64,000 bases of DNA from Leptolyngbya sp. FACHB-321 (GCF_014695975.1 NZ_JACJPI010000058.1:186001-250000); one strand, 5' to 3'; numbered from the stretch's first letter, positions 18,654 through 28,809 are shown. Translations and numbers: made by a program. The notes: generated by a model from the sequence alone, not told the origin.

Positions 18654-21600
18654 ATGCCAGAGCCGTCTATGTTAGAGCCTTCTCCGTCCCAACCCAGTGC
18701 GAGTGAACGCCAATCGGAGGTCAAGGGCACCGATCCGAAAACGGTCAGCGGCTCTACCCATCAGCCCTCATCCTTTAGTTCGCATCCCTTACTCAACCCC
18801 CTCGTTTACACTGATTCTTTTGTTGATCGCCACATTGGTCCGCGCGACAGTGATCTTGACCAGATGCTAGCTGCGATCGACTTCGATAGTCTCGAAGCTT
18901 TGATGGATGCAGCCATTCCGCGTGGGATTCGGCTACGGAAGCCATTGCGTCTAGAAGCTGGCAAAGCCGAATACGAGTTACTGGCAGCACTGAAGGAACT
19001 GGCGCAGGAAAACCATGTGTTCCGCTCTTTCATTGGCATGGGCTACTCCAACTGCATTACGCCACCTGTCATTCAGCGCAACATTCTTGAAAATCCCGGT
19101 TGGTATACCCAATACACGCCGTATCAGCCCGAAATTGCTCAGGGACGACTGGAGGCTCTGCTCAACTTCCAGACGATGGTGACAGATCTGACGGGGCTAG
19201 AAATTGCGAATGCCTCTCTGCTTGATGAAGCAACGGCAGCAGCAGAAGCTATGGCAATGAGCTACGGCGTAAGCAAGACGAAGGCAAATGCCTTTTGGGT
19301 TTCTGAAGCGTGTCATCCCCAAACGATCGCTGTTGTGCAAACTCGTGCCAGACCGTTGGGCATTGAGGTGTTTGTGGGCGACCACCGTACGTTTCAGTTT
19401 GATCAGCCCGTCTTTGGTGTGCTGCTGCAATATCCGGCAACCGATGGAGCCATCTACGACTATCGAGCATTCTGCGATCGCGCTCATGCTGCTGGTGCCT
19501 TAGTCACGGTAGCAGCCGATTTACTGAGCCTGACGCTGCTGGTGCCGCCTGGAGAATTTGGGGCTGACATTGCGATCGGCAACACTCAACGCTTTGGTGT
19601 ACCGCTAGGCTATGGCGGTCCTCATGCTGCCTATTTCGCGACGAAGGATGCCTTTAAGCGCCAGTTGCCGGGTCGCCTAGTCGGAGTTTCTAAAGACGTG
19701 CATGGCTCTCCTGCTCTGCGTCTTGCCCTACAAACCCGCGAACAGCACATCCGACGCGACAAAGCTACTAGCAATATTTGTACGGCGCAGGTGCTACTGG
19801 CGATCATGGCTAGTATGTATGCGGTGTACCACGGTCCCGAAGGTCTGCGGCGGATTGGCGATCGGGTCCATCAGCTCACAGTTATTCTGGCAGAAGGTCT
19901 GCGGCGGTTGGGTTACGCGCCCAGTGCCGAACCCTTCTTTGACACGCTGCGAGTGACCGTCCCCAATGGCAAAGCATCCGAAGTTATCCGGCGGGCACAT
20001 TCTCATAAGATTAACCTGCGGCAACTGGATGCTCACACCTTCACCATTTCTCTCGATGAAACCGTTTCATCGGATGATTTGCTGGCGCTTTTTCAGGTTT
20101 TTGCAGGCGCAGAAGTCACCCACTTTACTCCAGAAGACTTGCTGGCTGCTTCCTCCCGCTCCCTCCTTCCTGCATCGCTCCTACGGTCTACGCCTTACCT
20201 GACACACCCAGTTTTCAACACGTACCACTCCGAGACAGAACTGCTGCGCTATCTGCATCGCCTGGAGTCCAAAGACCTGTCGCTGACCACGGCGATGATT
20301 CCCCTTGGCTCCTGCACCATGAAGCTCAATGCCACGGCTGAAATGCTGCCTATTACCTGGACAGAGTTTGGGCAGATCCATCCCTTTGCACCGTTGGATC
20401 AAACCCATGGCTACCAGGCACTCTTCGGGCAACTGGAGCATTGGCTGGCAGAAATTACGGGCTTTGCTGGCATCTCGCTCCAGCCCAATGCAGGCTCTCA
20501 GGGCGAGTACACAGGGCTACTGGTGATTCGTCAGTACCACGAACAGCGGGGCGAGACGCACCGCAACATTTGCCTGATTCCGCAGTCGGCGCATGGCACC
20601 AATCCTGCAAGTGCAGTGATGGCAGGGCTGAAGGTAGTGGCAGTGGCGTGCGATCGTGATGGCAATATTGATGTTGCAGACCTGAAGGCAAAAGCCGAGC
20701 AGCATCGGGACAATTTAGCCGCGCTGATGGTAACGTACCCCTCGACGCATGGCGTTTTCGAGGAAGGCATTCAGGCGATTTGTGAATGTATTCATGCCAA
20801 TGGTGGGCAGGTGTACATGGATGGTGCCAACCTGAACGCGCAAGTTGGGCTGTGCCGTCCCGGTGATTTTGGCGCAGACGTCTGCCATTTGAATTTGCAC
20901 AAAACCTTTTGCATTCCTCATGGTGGGGGTGGTCCTGGCATGGGACCGATCGGCGTGGCAGCGCATCTGCTACCCTTTTTGCCCAAACATCCGATCGTCT
21001 CGGTTGGGGGCAAGCAGGGCATTGGTGCCGTGTCAGCCGCTCCTTGGGGCAGTTCCAGCATTCTGCCAATTTCCTGGATGTACATTGCGTTGATGGGTGC
21101 CGAAGGGCTTACCAAAGCGACGCAGGTTGCCATTTTGAACGCAAACTACATCGCCAAACGGTTAGAGGGGCACTACCCTGTGCTTTACAAGGGTAAAAAC
21201 AGTCTGGTGGCACACGAATGCATTCTAGACTTGCGCCAGTTCAAAAAGACGGCTGAAATTGAAGTGGATGATATTGCCAAGCGGCTGATTGACTATGGCT
21301 TCCATCCGCCTACCGTGTCGTGGCCTGTGGCAGGCACTATCATGGTAGAGCCAACCGAGAGCGAATCGAAGCAGGAGATTGATCGCTTCTGTGATGCCAT
21401 GATCGCTATTCGTGCCGAGATCCGCGCGATCGAAGAAGGCACAGTCGATCGCCAAAATAATCTCCTGAAGCAGGCTCCTCACACCGCCGCCGCGCTGCTC
21501 ACTGATCACTGGGATCGTCCCTATACTCGCGAGCAAGCCGCTTATCCAACCGCCTGGGCGCGCGACAATAAGTTCTGGGCAGCAGTGGGGCGCATTGACC

Positions 21601-21662
21601 AGGCGTATGGCGATCGTAATCTCGTCTGCACTTGCTTACCGATGGAGGCTTACGAGAGCTAG
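18654..21662 (+). CDS. gcvP: Glycine dehydrogenase (decarboxylating), P protein
   Basis: A PLP enzyme of about 1002 residues, single-chain (alpha-beta fused) type, as in cyanobacteria and mitochondria. It decarboxylates glycine onto the H-protein lipoamide. Visible: [13 protein letters not shown] near the N-terminus, [11 protein letters not shown], the first-half fold through about residue 450, the second half with [36 protein letters not shown] and the PLP lysine in [16 protein letters not shown]. The start is uncertain: ATG 18654 or 18669, or TTG 18636. The proline/serine-rich first 45 residues are not conserved. A perfect 11-bp hairpin (21682-21717) follows the stop. Confidence 0.97.
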   Translation: MPEPSMLEPSPSQPSASERQSEVKGTDPKTVSGSTHQPSSFSSHPLLNPLVYTDSFVDRHIGPRDSDLDQMLAAIDFDSLEALMDAAIPRGIRLRKPLRLEAGKAEYELLAALKELAQENHVFRSFIGMGYSNCITPPVIQRNILENPGWYTQYTPYQPEIAQGRLEALLNFQTMVTDLTGLEIANASLLDEATAAAEAMAMSYGVSKTKANAFWVSEACHPQTIAVVQTRARPLGIEVFVGDHRTFQFDQPVFGVLLQYPATDGAIYDYRAFCDRAHAAGALVTVAADLLSLTLLVPPGEFGADIAIGNTQRFGVPLGYGGPHAAYFATKDAFKRQLPGRLVGVSKDVHGSPALRLALQTREQHIRRDKATSNICTAQVLLAIMASMYAVYHGPEGLRRIGDRVHQLTVILAEGLRRLGYAPSAEPFFDTLRVTVPNGKASEVIRRAHSHKINLRQLDAHTFTISLDETVSSDDLLALFQVFAGAEVTHFTPEDLLAASSRSLLPASLLRSTPYLTHPVFNTYHSETELLRYLHRLESKDLSLTTAMIPLGSCTMKLNATAEMLPITWTEFGQIHPFAPLDQTHGYQALFGQLEHWLAEITGFAGISLQPNAGSQGEYTGLLVIRQYHEQRGETHRNICLIPQSAHGTNPASAVMAGLKVVAVACDRDGNIDVADLKAKAEQHRDNLAALMVTYPSTHGVFEEGIQAICECIHANGGQVYMDGANLNAQVGLCRPGDFGADVCHLNLHKTFCIPHGGGGPGMGPIGVAAHLLPFLPKHPIVSVGGKQGIGAVSAAPWGSSSILPISWMYIALMGAEGLTKATQVAILNANYIAKRLEGHYPVLYKGKNSLVAHECILDLRQFKKTAEIEVDDIAKRLIDYGFHPPTVSWPVAGTIMVEPTESESKQEIDRFCDAMIAIRAEIRAIEEGTVDRQNNLLKQAPHTAAALLTDHWDRPYTREQAAYPTAWARDNKFWAAVGRIDQAYGDRNLVCTCLPMEAYES

Positions 21663-21681
21663 GCAAGGCGAACTTTAGGCG

Positions 21682-21717
21682 GGGCAACCGCTCCCAATTT
21701 AGGAACAGCGGTTGCCC
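21682..21717. terminator. Bidirectional hairpin terminator after gcvP
   Basis: Perfect 11-bp stem GGGCAACCGCT (21682-21692) with AGCGGTTGCCC (21707-21717) and a 14-nt loop. It sits 20 bp past the gcvP stop, between convergent genes. There is no poly-T tract, so termination strength is uncertain. Confidence 0.65.
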
Positions 21718-21763
21718 GTATCGGTCTGGTGTCAGACGTGTTTTAGTCGGACGTAACAGTAGC

Positions 21764-22822
21764 TCAAGCCATAGCGGCTTCTGTATCCGTCAACATCTGC
21801 AAGCGAATCGTACGATCGCCGCCTCCTGTGAGGGCAGTTTCGATGATGTCACCGGATAACGGAGAAAGGCAACTCAAGAGCGATCGCAAATGAGGCGTAC
21901 TGGCACCGCTATCGAGATAGAGCCGTTCTGACAAGGCATTGAGGCGTTTCCAGGTGAGGTAGAGTTTTGTCACTGTCTGCTCAAGCTGGGCTGCATGGTT
22001 GACTAGATCGGCAGCGGAACTAAGGCAACCCAAACGGAGTGCTTCTTCGAGCGCCAATTCTAGATCTAGGGATGGGTTATTGAGCGCCTGCACGTTCGTC
22101 GCCGCTTCGAGATAGCGCCACAGGTAACGGGCTTCGGAGGTGGCTTGCTTCAGCGTATCTACATCGGGCGTTTCGGCAACCGCGTCGCGAATGGAGATTT
22201 GGTGGCTTTCTGGCAGCTTCTGCATTTCCTTCACTAGCGGAGCCAGGTATTTTGCCGGAATCGTGTGATCAGCCGCTTTCTGCTTGACTTCTGTGGGCAA
22301 CAAATCTGAGGTCATAGCAGTCCAGTCATCCGAAAGCTGACGGACTTCGCGACGAGTGATGCGATCGCCCCGATGCGCTGCATCGCTGACCATTTGCTGC
22401 ACTTCGGGAGCTGACTGCGCCGTTTCGACAAAGGCGCGTTTGCTAAACTGGTTGACATCCTCTGGCTCTAGATAGCCGCCATCCAGCAGCGTATCGGCGC
22501 TGTTTGCCAACTCAATCATTGAGTACGCTTGGCTTTTGCTGATTTCTCGGTCTTTCAGCCAGTTAAGAAACCCTGTGCCACGTCCATCGCCATGTCGCTT
22601 TTCGCGATCGCGCACTGCCCGCAAGATGCGCCCGCGCCAGATGTTGGTTTGTAGGTCGAAGCGATCGCAGACCTGCCATGCCTGCTCCACTTGCTCCTGA
22701 AAATCCAGTTCGGGGATTAGCTCATCTTCTGGGTCAGGCAGCCGAAAGTGCATATCGACATTCGGTTCAAAGGCTCTAGAAACGCTATGGATAGCGTCTA
22801 AACTTGGGGGTGCTTGTACCAT
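21764..22822 (-). CDS. Uncharacterised cyanobacterial protein with DUF3102/HTH-like region
   Basis: A 352-residue soluble acidic protein whose function I do not recognise. Residues about 60-110 (RGRILRAVRD, GTGFLNWLKDREISKSQAYSMIELANSAD) resemble the L..V...L..G.F..WL...I..S..TAY..M pattern of DUF3102 and KorB/ParB-like helical modules. A helix-turn-helix-like RGDRITRREVRQLSDDW follows near 150-168. The C-terminal half is helical (LVNHAAQLEQTVTKLYLTWKRLNALSERLYL). A DNA-binding or replication/partition-associated role is inference only. It is convergent with gcvP. No operon partner is visible. Confidence 0.75.
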   Translation of the reverse strand: MVQAPPSLDAIHSVSRAFEPNVDMHFRLPDPEDELIPELDFQEQVEQAWQVCDRFDLQTNIWRGRILRAVRDREKRHGDGRGTGFLNWLKDREISKSQAYSMIELANSADTLLDGGYLEPEDVNQFSKRAFVETAQSAPEVQQMVSDAAHRGDRITRREVRQLSDDWTAMTSDLLPTEVKQKAADHTIPAKYLAPLVKEMQKLPESHQISIRDAVAETPDVDTLKQATSEARYLWRYLEAATNVQALNNPSLDLELALEEALRLGCLSSAADLVNHAAQLEQTVTKLYLTWKRLNALSERLYLDSGASTPHLRSLLSCLSPLSGDIIETALTGGGDRTIRLQMLTDTEAAMA

Positions 22823-23129
22823 TAGCGTGCTCGGACGACAGTCGCATCATTATGGCACGCCTTGAGAGAGGCTGGGAAGAGAAGGAGGAATGTGTTTTTG
22901 CCTTTTCCCTCACAGATACTCTAGATCAAGATTCATTGGGGTTTAGAGGTGTACGATCGTGCCAACAGTTGCTTGTGTGCCCTAGAGGTGCTGGATGGAC
23001 AACGGCGCCCTTACAACAAACCGAATGTGACAAAACGTTGCTCTCCATAACTATCTGACGGATAACCTTATGAGTAGCTTTGGGACGGTATATCGCTCTT
23101 TGAGCATTTTTGAGTACCGCAAATAACCT
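22823..23129. other. Intergenic region
   Basis: About 307 bp between the 352-residue gene and the broken kinase gene. The 75- and 84-codon frames here have no ribosome binding site or recognisable sequence. Nothing else was seen. Confidence 0.4.
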
Positions 23130-23674
23130 TTATTTTGCGCGTTCTAGTTCGACAGTTCGGTAGAATTCTTTCACATGCTTAAGAGACTGAAGATGATGGA
23201 CCCGCTTGCTTTCCTTCGCTTTGTCCACATACTCTCGATACTTTGGCGTGAGCTTCTTATTGCATAGCCAAACCGTATAGTAACTGTTCAGCGTACCCTT
23301 CAAGAGCGGACTATTCTTAGGCCAATTTTCCGGTGGAACTAGAAAGCCTTTCAAGAATCGCTTTGTTACCCACCAATAGTGCTGGAGAACTGGCATATCT
23401 ACATATATTAAGGTGTCCGCAACCTCTAGTCGTTCCCATACCGTATCCAATGATCCATATCCATCAATGATCCATATCCATCAATGATCCATTGCTCTTG
23501 CTGGAGGAGTTGATCATGAGCAGCTTTATATTCTTCGTAGGGAACTTCTCCATCGCCAGGTTTATACTTCAAAAGGTCTAAAGCGACCATAGGCAAACCT
23601 GTTATTTCTGCTAAGCGTTTGCTGAGCGTAGACTTCCCGCCTCCAGCATTACCAAATACAGCAACTTTATTCAT
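23130..23674 (-). pseudogene. P-loop adenylate-kinase-like (FlaR/topology-modulation type) gene, frameshifted by a 17-bp tandem duplication
   Basis: The 5' part encodes MNKVAVFGNAGGGKSTLSKRLAEITGLPMVALDLL, with Walker A GNAGGGKST, and starts at ATG 23674 with AAGGAG six bases upstream. It runs to WIIDGYGSL and then leaves frame, ending at 23426. The 3' part (VWERLEVADTLIYVDMP to the stop at 23130) continues in the next frame. The break falls exactly on two identical 17-bp copies (23451-23467, 23468-23484). Removing one copy joins WIIDGYGSL to DTVWERLEVADT and gives an intact 175-residue protein, the normal length for this family. It is probably a small-molecule or nucleotide kinase. It is either a fresh mutation, a reversible switch or an assembly error. 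Confidence 0.88.
23451..23484. repeat. 17-bp tandem duplication (TGATCCATATCCATCAA x2)
   Basis: Two exact adjacent copies, followed by a partial third (TGATCCAT at 23485). The unit is 17 bp, so one extra copy shifts the reading frame of the surrounding kinase gene. This type of array is prone to replication slippage. Confidence 0.9.
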
Positions 23675-23689
23675 AGGCGGCTCCTTCAT

Positions 23690-24020
23690 GAATGTTGCTT
23701 TAAACTACTCTCCGGTAGTGAATTTTTACGGTTTAACTAACGGTAGACCAATAAACTCTTTCAGCGTCTAAAACAGATTCCAAGGGTTGTATTACCTTTG
23801 TGAATACTTTTGGATAATTGGTGGGAATAGCAGGTACACGAATGGCTGTGCCCACATTAATACCTCAGCTAGCTAACTATGTATTAAGCGTCACATCTGC
23901 TGGATAAAAGTCTAATTTTTCAGAATTATCTTGCAGAGCTACGGAACAATACTACTTCCTTAAGAAATTAAGAAGGGAAAGTTAAAGGCGGGACGTTTGC
24001 TTGGTGTTGTGCTTCAGAGG
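23690..24020. other. Intergenic region
   Basis: About 330 A/T-rich bases upstream of the kinase gene and downstream of the GTPase pair. A weak imperfect hairpin, CTTAA-GAAA-TTAAG, is near 23964-23977 and may end the GTPase transcript's neighbourhood. No gene was seen. Confidence 0.35.
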
Positions 24021-25562
24021 TTACAAACCTGGCAAGCCAAGCTGCTGGCTCAATTCCTGTCGCAGGCGGTAGATGATGGTGTTAGGTTCTAGCTGATTGA
24101 TAATGTCCTGAATGACGGTATTTGAGCCTTGCGGTCCCCAGCTACAGCCCTGTTCTAGATAGACCTGCACCGCGCGACCAACTGCGTAGGCTCCGTAGCC
24201 TGCAATGCCACCCTGGACGATCGCTGTCCCTGCATACGCCGAAAAACTGGTGGAGGTTTCGATCCCGGCGGCAGCAGCGGCAGCACTTTTACCCAGCCCT
24301 AGCAAGAGACCGCTGCCCAATTCAGACACAAGAAGGCTACCAGAGCTTAAGAAGATGGTTTGCCAAAGCTTGCGGGCTTCGTGGCGGGTGACGGGTAAAC
24401 CGTAGAGTTCCGACAGAGCGCGAATCATGGCGAGATCGGATACGGCTCCACCCAGGAGATCGACGACTGCGATCGGGTTGATGCCCACTGCGATCGCCTT
24501 GTAACGGGCAAACTTCCAGATCAGCGCCTCAGCGTCGGCATTGCGAACATCAAGAATTTTGCTTGCCAGTGCTGCCTCTGCGTCCCGTGCTTGAAACAAC
24601 GCATTTAGCGCTAGCAGCGTCCGTCCTTCCTGCCGCAGAATTGCCAGAATTTTGTGCTTCAGGCGATCGATTTCTACAGGTGGAGCTTCCCACTCATAAG
24701 TGATGCGACCATCTGGCGATTCAACCCGAATTTGTAGCGGAGCCGGATCAGCCGCTACCAAAACGATTTCATTTGCCGATAGCAAGCTCTGAAGTTTCAT
24801 GCCACCAACGTGCTTGGCGGCAAGCTGCTGTAGGTTTTGGTAGATCGCCTGTCGCGTTTGGTCAGGATAGAGATCGACTTTGTTAAACACTAGCAGCAGC
24901 GGCTTTTGTGCCTGACGCAAATCACAGAGCGCTTGATATTCAGTGCGTGTAATATCACCAGCGACGACAAATAGAATCAAGTCCGCCTGCCGCGCAATGT
25001 CCTGCGCCATTTTTGCCCGTGCCTGCCCGTCGATTTCATCCAGCCCTGGCGTGTCGATCAGTTCAACCGTGAGGCTCTTTGTATCAGAGGCTAGCGCCAT
25101 CGTGCCAACGGTCGTTGCAGCGCTCTCCACAGTGCCTCCTGGCGACCAATAGATCGATTGCGGTGCCTGAGTTACGCCGTTGAGCGGTCCAGTCGGCAGC
25201 AGCTTTTGACCCAGCAGCGCATTCAGCACTGCCGATTTGCCGCGACTGACCAAACCAAAGACAGCAACGCGAACCACCTGGCTTTCCAGCTTATTTAGCG
25301 TCACGGTCAGTTGCTCCAGGTCGCTGCGAAGCATTTCGCGATCGGTGCCGCTGGGCGATCGATTTTTGTCAGCTCGAAAGAACGCGTTGTAGCGAGTCAA
25401 TGCCTGCCGTAAACTGCTCCGGGCGCGGTTCAGGTACGATTCTTGCAGGTCAATGGCTGACCCCGATCGCGGCGTCTGGTCAGTTGGAGGCAATTCAGTT
25501 TGAGGCAATAGAGGTTGGGTCAAGGCTGGAAACCGAAAGACGAACGCTAGATCTATTCTCAT
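24021..25562 (-). CDS. Era-like GTPase with DUF697 C-terminal region
   Basis: About 513 residues. The GTPase domain has G1 GLVSRGKSAVLNALLG, G3 IDTPGLDEIDG and G4 FNKVDLYP, all canonical. A DUF697-type hydrophobic region follows (ARYKAIAVGINPIAVVDLLGG, then two Gly/Ala-rich segments likely to insert in a membrane). Such proteins resemble YcjX/EngA-like or small dynamin-like cyanobacterial GTPases; their function is largely unknown. The 5' end overlaps the upstream GTPase gene. ATG 25562 overlaps it by 68 bp, while TTG 25493, just after the upstream stop, would avoid overlap. The start is therefore unsettled. Confidence 0.85.
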   Translation of the reverse strand: MRIDLAFVFRFPALTQPLLPQTELPPTDQTPRSGSAIDLQESYLNRARSSLRQALTRYNAFFRADKNRSPSGTDREMLRSDLEQLTVTLNKLESQVVRVAVFGLVSRGKSAVLNALLGQKLLPTGPLNGVTQAPQSIYWSPGGTVESAATTVGTMALASDTKSLTVELIDTPGLDEIDGQARAKMAQDIARQADLILFVVAGDITRTEYQALCDLRQAQKPLLLVFNKVDLYPDQTRQAIYQNLQQLAAKHVGGMKLQSLLSANEIVLVAADPAPLQIRVESPDGRITYEWEAPPVEIDRLKHKILAILRQEGRTLLALNALFQARDAEAALASKILDVRNADAEALIWKFARYKAIAVGINPIAVVDLLGGAVSDLAMIRALSELYGLPVTRHEARKLWQTIFLSSGSLLVSELGSGLLLGLGKSAAAAAAGIETSTSFSAYAGTAIVQGGIAGYGAYAVGRAVQVYLEQGCSWGPQGSNTVIQDIINQLEPNTIIYRLRQELSQQLGLPGL

Positions 25563-27189
25563 CCAGCATACTAACTTCTTGACGTTCACCCAGCGCTTCA
25601 CTTAAGGCAACCACCGTTTTTAGGGGCAGACGTAAGGGTTCTGCTGGTGCTGTCGGTGTAGAGAGCGGCGGCAATGCCGTAAGCGGAGCCTGCTGGGATG
25701 CTGCTGGCGAAACAACTCGCTCCATTGCCTGCCAGACAAAGTTTTGCAGAAACGCCAACTGCTGATTTTTTTGGAAGACCGATTGCACAATTTGACTAAA
25801 ACGCTCGATCGCCAACGGGCTAGCCTCCGTAAGCGTGAGATTTGGCTCCTGAGCATCGAAATATTCAATCAGGCTCAAGCCAACAATACGGGTCAAGTAG
25901 GCAGCGCTGACGCCCTGGATGCAGCCACCAGCAACGTAGGTAAGGGCATTGACTTTTAGCAGGCTAGCGATCGCCTGAGTCGAAAGCTCTACCAGACCTA
26001 GCTTCAGGATCAGGCTACCCAGCGTTGTTGCCATTTTCTGCGCTTGCTGGAGCGAAAACTTTTGTCGATACAGCGTGCCTAAGTCAAGAATCATCTGAGC
26101 ATTGATTGCAGCCGTCGCCAGCACATCCAGCGTTGGGATTGGGCTAGCAAACGCCGCGCCTGCTGCCACCCACTGAAACTGTTCCACCACAGGCAATGCA
26201 CGGGTACGACGGACATCACTCAACACTGTTTTTGCCTGGGTTTTAAGAGTGACCGCATGATTGAGAGAGCTTGCTAGCACCAGTTGCTGGCTTTCTTGTG
26301 CCAAAATTTGCTCTAGCCGCTGTGTCAGATCAGTTAAAGCGGGCGGTTGTGCTTCTAGCCACTCCTTCACTGCCCCATCGGGCTGATGCTGCCTCACTTT
26401 GATGGGGTTGGGTGCAGCAGCGATCGTGACCACATCCCCAGCAGAGAGTACTGCCCCCATGTGCAGGCGGAGTTGCTCCAGGACTATTTGGCGATCGGTG
26501 GGCAGGTATTGATCCAGCTTGTTAAAGACCAGCACCGTGCGCTTGTTAGCAGCCAAGCGTTTTACAACTTGCAGTTCCGACTCGGTAAGGTCGCCTGTGA
26601 TCACAAACAACACTAAATCTGCCCCGATCGCCGCTTGCAGTGCCAAAAGGTCAGCAGTTAAGCCGATCGTTGTAGTCGCATCAAAACCAGGCACCTCAGT
26701 AAAATGCAGTGTTTGCGACACCTCGTTACCCCAGGCTGACTGCAACAACTGGCAGAGAGTGGTCTTGCCTGTGCCCTTTGCGCCCATCACGGCAATGCGA
26801 AGCTCCTCCCGATTCAGGTCGTTGGTCAGTTGAGCGACCTGGGACTGTAGTCGCGACACACGAGGCTGTGCTGCCGCGCAACTAACTTTCTCGGCTGGAT
26901 CATCAATCTCTGCTTTAAGGTGAGTAATCACCTGCTTGACCTCTGCCAGCGTTCGCTTCATGGTCGCAGAATCAACCATCAGCGGTGCTTGAGGGGTTGT
27001 TCGCTTCTGCTCTGACCGTTTGTTCGACCACTGCACACCAGCTGCGCCCAACAGCGCAAACACCGCATAAAGACCCCATTCGCCTGCAAGGTGATGGAGA
27101 ATGTCCAAACCCCCAGCGCTCAGTGCTAGCAGGCTACCGCCAACAAGAAGGGGACGTTGCATGAATAGGCGTTGCAGGTTCGCAGTCAT
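25495..27189 (-). CDS. DUF697-type GTPase, partner of the downstream GTPase
   Basis: About 564 residues. Two short hydrophobic segments lie near the N-terminus (residues 15-55). The GTPase domain has G1 GAKGTGKTTLCQLL and G4 FNKLDQYL. At G3 the expected DxPG Asp is Glu (HFTEVPGFD), a change at a Mg2+/switch II position that may lower hydrolysis. The C-terminal hydrophobic region (FQWVAAGAAFASPIPTLDVLA onward) parallels that of its neighbour. The overlapping order and shared layout suggest duplication and a heteromeric pair; this is inference. I chose ATG 27189; the frame also opens at TTG 27195. Confidence 0.85.
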   Translation of the reverse strand: MTANLQRLFMQRPLLVGGSLLALSAGGLDILHHLAGEWGLYAVFALLGAAGVQWSNKRSEQKRTTPQAPLMVDSATMKRTLAEVKQVITHLKAEIDDPAEKVSCAAAQPRVSRLQSQVAQLTNDLNREELRIAVMGAKGTGKTTLCQLLQSAWGNEVSQTLHFTEVPGFDATTTIGLTADLLALQAAIGADLVLFVITGDLTESELQVVKRLAANKRTVLVFNKLDQYLPTDRQIVLEQLRLHMGAVLSAGDVVTIAAAPNPIKVRQHQPDGAVKEWLEAQPPALTDLTQRLEQILAQESQQLVLASSLNHAVTLKTQAKTVLSDVRRTRALPVVEQFQWVAAGAAFASPIPTLDVLATAAINAQMILDLGTLYRQKFSLQQAQKMATTLGSLILKLGLVELSTQAIASLLKVNALTYVAGGCIQGVSAAYLTRIVGLSLIEYFDAQEPNLTLTEASPLAIERFSQIVQSVFQKNQQLAFLQNFVWQAMERVVSPAASQQAPLTALPPLSTPTAPAEPLRLPLKTVVALSEALGERQEVSMLDENRSSVRLSVSSLDPTSIASN

Positions 27190-27409
27190 AGCCAAAGATG
27201 TAGAGGTGCGGTCATCCAGAGCGGGCTACCGTTTGCACATAAACCTACAGATGACACCAGATTCACGACCTGGCACGCATCTCACACGTTAAATTGACGG
27301 TCCCTCTCTCATTCTATCGGGCATTGATCGGGTCAGAGCGATCGCTGTGAAATCAGGGCTGCAAAATAAAGAGTGCCTGTCAGCAACGGCTCCTTAAGCA
27401 AACGTAAGT

Positions 27410-28336
27410 TTAAAGCACCGATCGCCTCGCAATCCAGTCTTGCAAAATTGGGTTCACCAATGCTGGCGCTTCATCTTGAGGACAATGACCCACCCCTTCT
27501 AGCGGTATGAACTGCTCCACTTGAGGATAGTCGGCAAACGCTTTACCCAGCGCGATTGGCTCCCAGGGGTCAGCGTCGCCCCATAAGATAATCGCAGGGC
27601 AGGGCAGTTTCTCCAGCAAATCTTCTGGCAGCGGTCCTTGGGAGTAGCCTGTAAACGCGATAAATACTGCCGCTGCACCCACATCACTTGCAGGAGACAT
27701 CAGCAGATCCACCAGTTCATCCGTCACCATATCGGCATTGCGATACGCCTTCAGCAAAATTTTTCGTACTGTTGCAGGCTTAGCAAGCTGGTTAAAAAAC
27801 GTCTGACCCAGCCATTCATTCTTAAGCACACGCTGAAGGATCGGTGTGCCCATACGCTTAAACCAGGGTTGCGTTGCCCGACGACGATCGTGCAGCAGGC
27901 GCAGTGAACAATTTAATAAGGCAATCGATCGCCCAATTTCTGGATGATCTACCACTGCTTGCATCACGGCGATACAGCCAACTGAATTGCCGACCAAAAA
28001 AGCAGGCTCTCCAACAACTTCCTTACAAAAGTCTGTAAGCTGCTGTCCCCACGTTTCAAAGGTGTACTCCACCTGTTTGCCTAGTTTGAGTACACCTGGA
28101 GTCGGTTTTGCAGAACCACCAAAGCCAATGAGGTCGATCGCGTACACTCGGCAGCTTTCTGCTAGCACAGGTATATTCTTGCGCCAGTGACCGAGCGATG
28201 CCCCAAAGCCATGTACCAGCACAACGGCGGCTCCCTGTGTACCTTGAGCCTGATAGGTGATGGGAAAGCCTTGCCACATCCAGGTTTGAGTCGCAGTTGG
28301 AGAATTTGTCGGCGGAAGCGATGAGGAGACGGTCAT
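27410..28336 (-). CDS. Alpha/beta fold hydrolase
   Basis: A 308-residue serine hydrolase. Oxyanion motif HGFGASLGHWRKN, nucleophile elbow GNSVGCIA (Ser), acid in WGDADPWEP and catalytic His in GVGHCPQDEAP. The overall pattern matches plant/cyanobacterial esterase-like proteins near pheophytinase and MenH-type hydrolases. A role on chlorophyll or menaquinone-type substrates is possible but not shown by sequence. ATG 28336. No operon neighbour lies within 200 bp. Confidence 0.88.
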   Translation of the reverse strand: MTVSSSLPPTNSPTATQTWMWQGFPITYQAQGTQGAAVVLVHGFGASLGHWRKNIPVLAESCRVYAIDLIGFGGSAKPTPGVLKLGKQVEYTFETWGQQLTDFCKEVVGEPAFLVGNSVGCIAVMQAVVDHPEIGRSIALLNCSLRLLHDRRRATQPWFKRMGTPILQRVLKNEWLGQTFFNQLAKPATVRKILLKAYRNADMVTDELVDLLMSPASDVGAAAVFIAFTGYSQGPLPEDLLEKLPCPAIILWGDADPWEPIALGKAFADYPQVEQFIPLEGVGHCPQDEAPALVNPILQDWIARRSVL

Positions 28337-28809
28337 AGGATGAAGAGGGACGATGTTGCTTACCCTTATTCTGACAAACTTTGCTTTACAAAAATTGACA
28401 ATCTTAGGAGTAACCTAAGGTTTTGAGAGCGACTTAATTATTTCTGTTTAGACCTGAAGGACTGAGAGCATGGCTAAACAATGTGCCTCAGTTGTTTGAA
28501 TTGCTCACCCCTATCTTTTAGGAGATGAAGCGATTGGTTTCCATTTCTACCCTGAGAGTAGAACTCATGCACTCCTCATTTGATCATTGTTGGCTATGAA
28601 GACGCTATATATCTGGCTTGCTGTTTTACTCAGCTTGGTCAGCTACTGGGCTTTAGTTAACTTTCTTTTCTAAATACGCACACGTCTTAACTAAAAACGT
28701 TTGTTTAGAAAGCGCATCGCCTGCGATCGCTGCCCAACAGCGTTGCTTTTTCTATAGATAAGCAATGCTTCGTCTGTAGTGTCTTTACTCGCATTAGAAG
28801 GTTAAATAA
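28337..28809. other. Intergenic region with a possible 25-residue membrane peptide
   Basis: A 473-bp gap between divergent genes. It holds one candidate small ORF (28596-28673, listed separately). Nothing else was recognised. Confidence 0.4.
28596..28673 (+). CDS. Possible 25-residue single-helix membrane peptide
   Basis: An ATG-initiated frame of 25 codons encodes a peptide that is nearly all hydrophobic after MKT (YIWLAVLLSLVSYWALVNFL). It would form one transmembrane helix with a Lys at the N-terminus. Cyanobacteria have many such subunits of 25-40 residues in photosystem, b6f and NDH complexes, but I do not recognise this one. No clear Shine-Dalgarno sequence is present, so it may be chance. 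Confidence 0.25.
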   Translation: MKTLYIWLAVLLSLVSYWALVNFLF

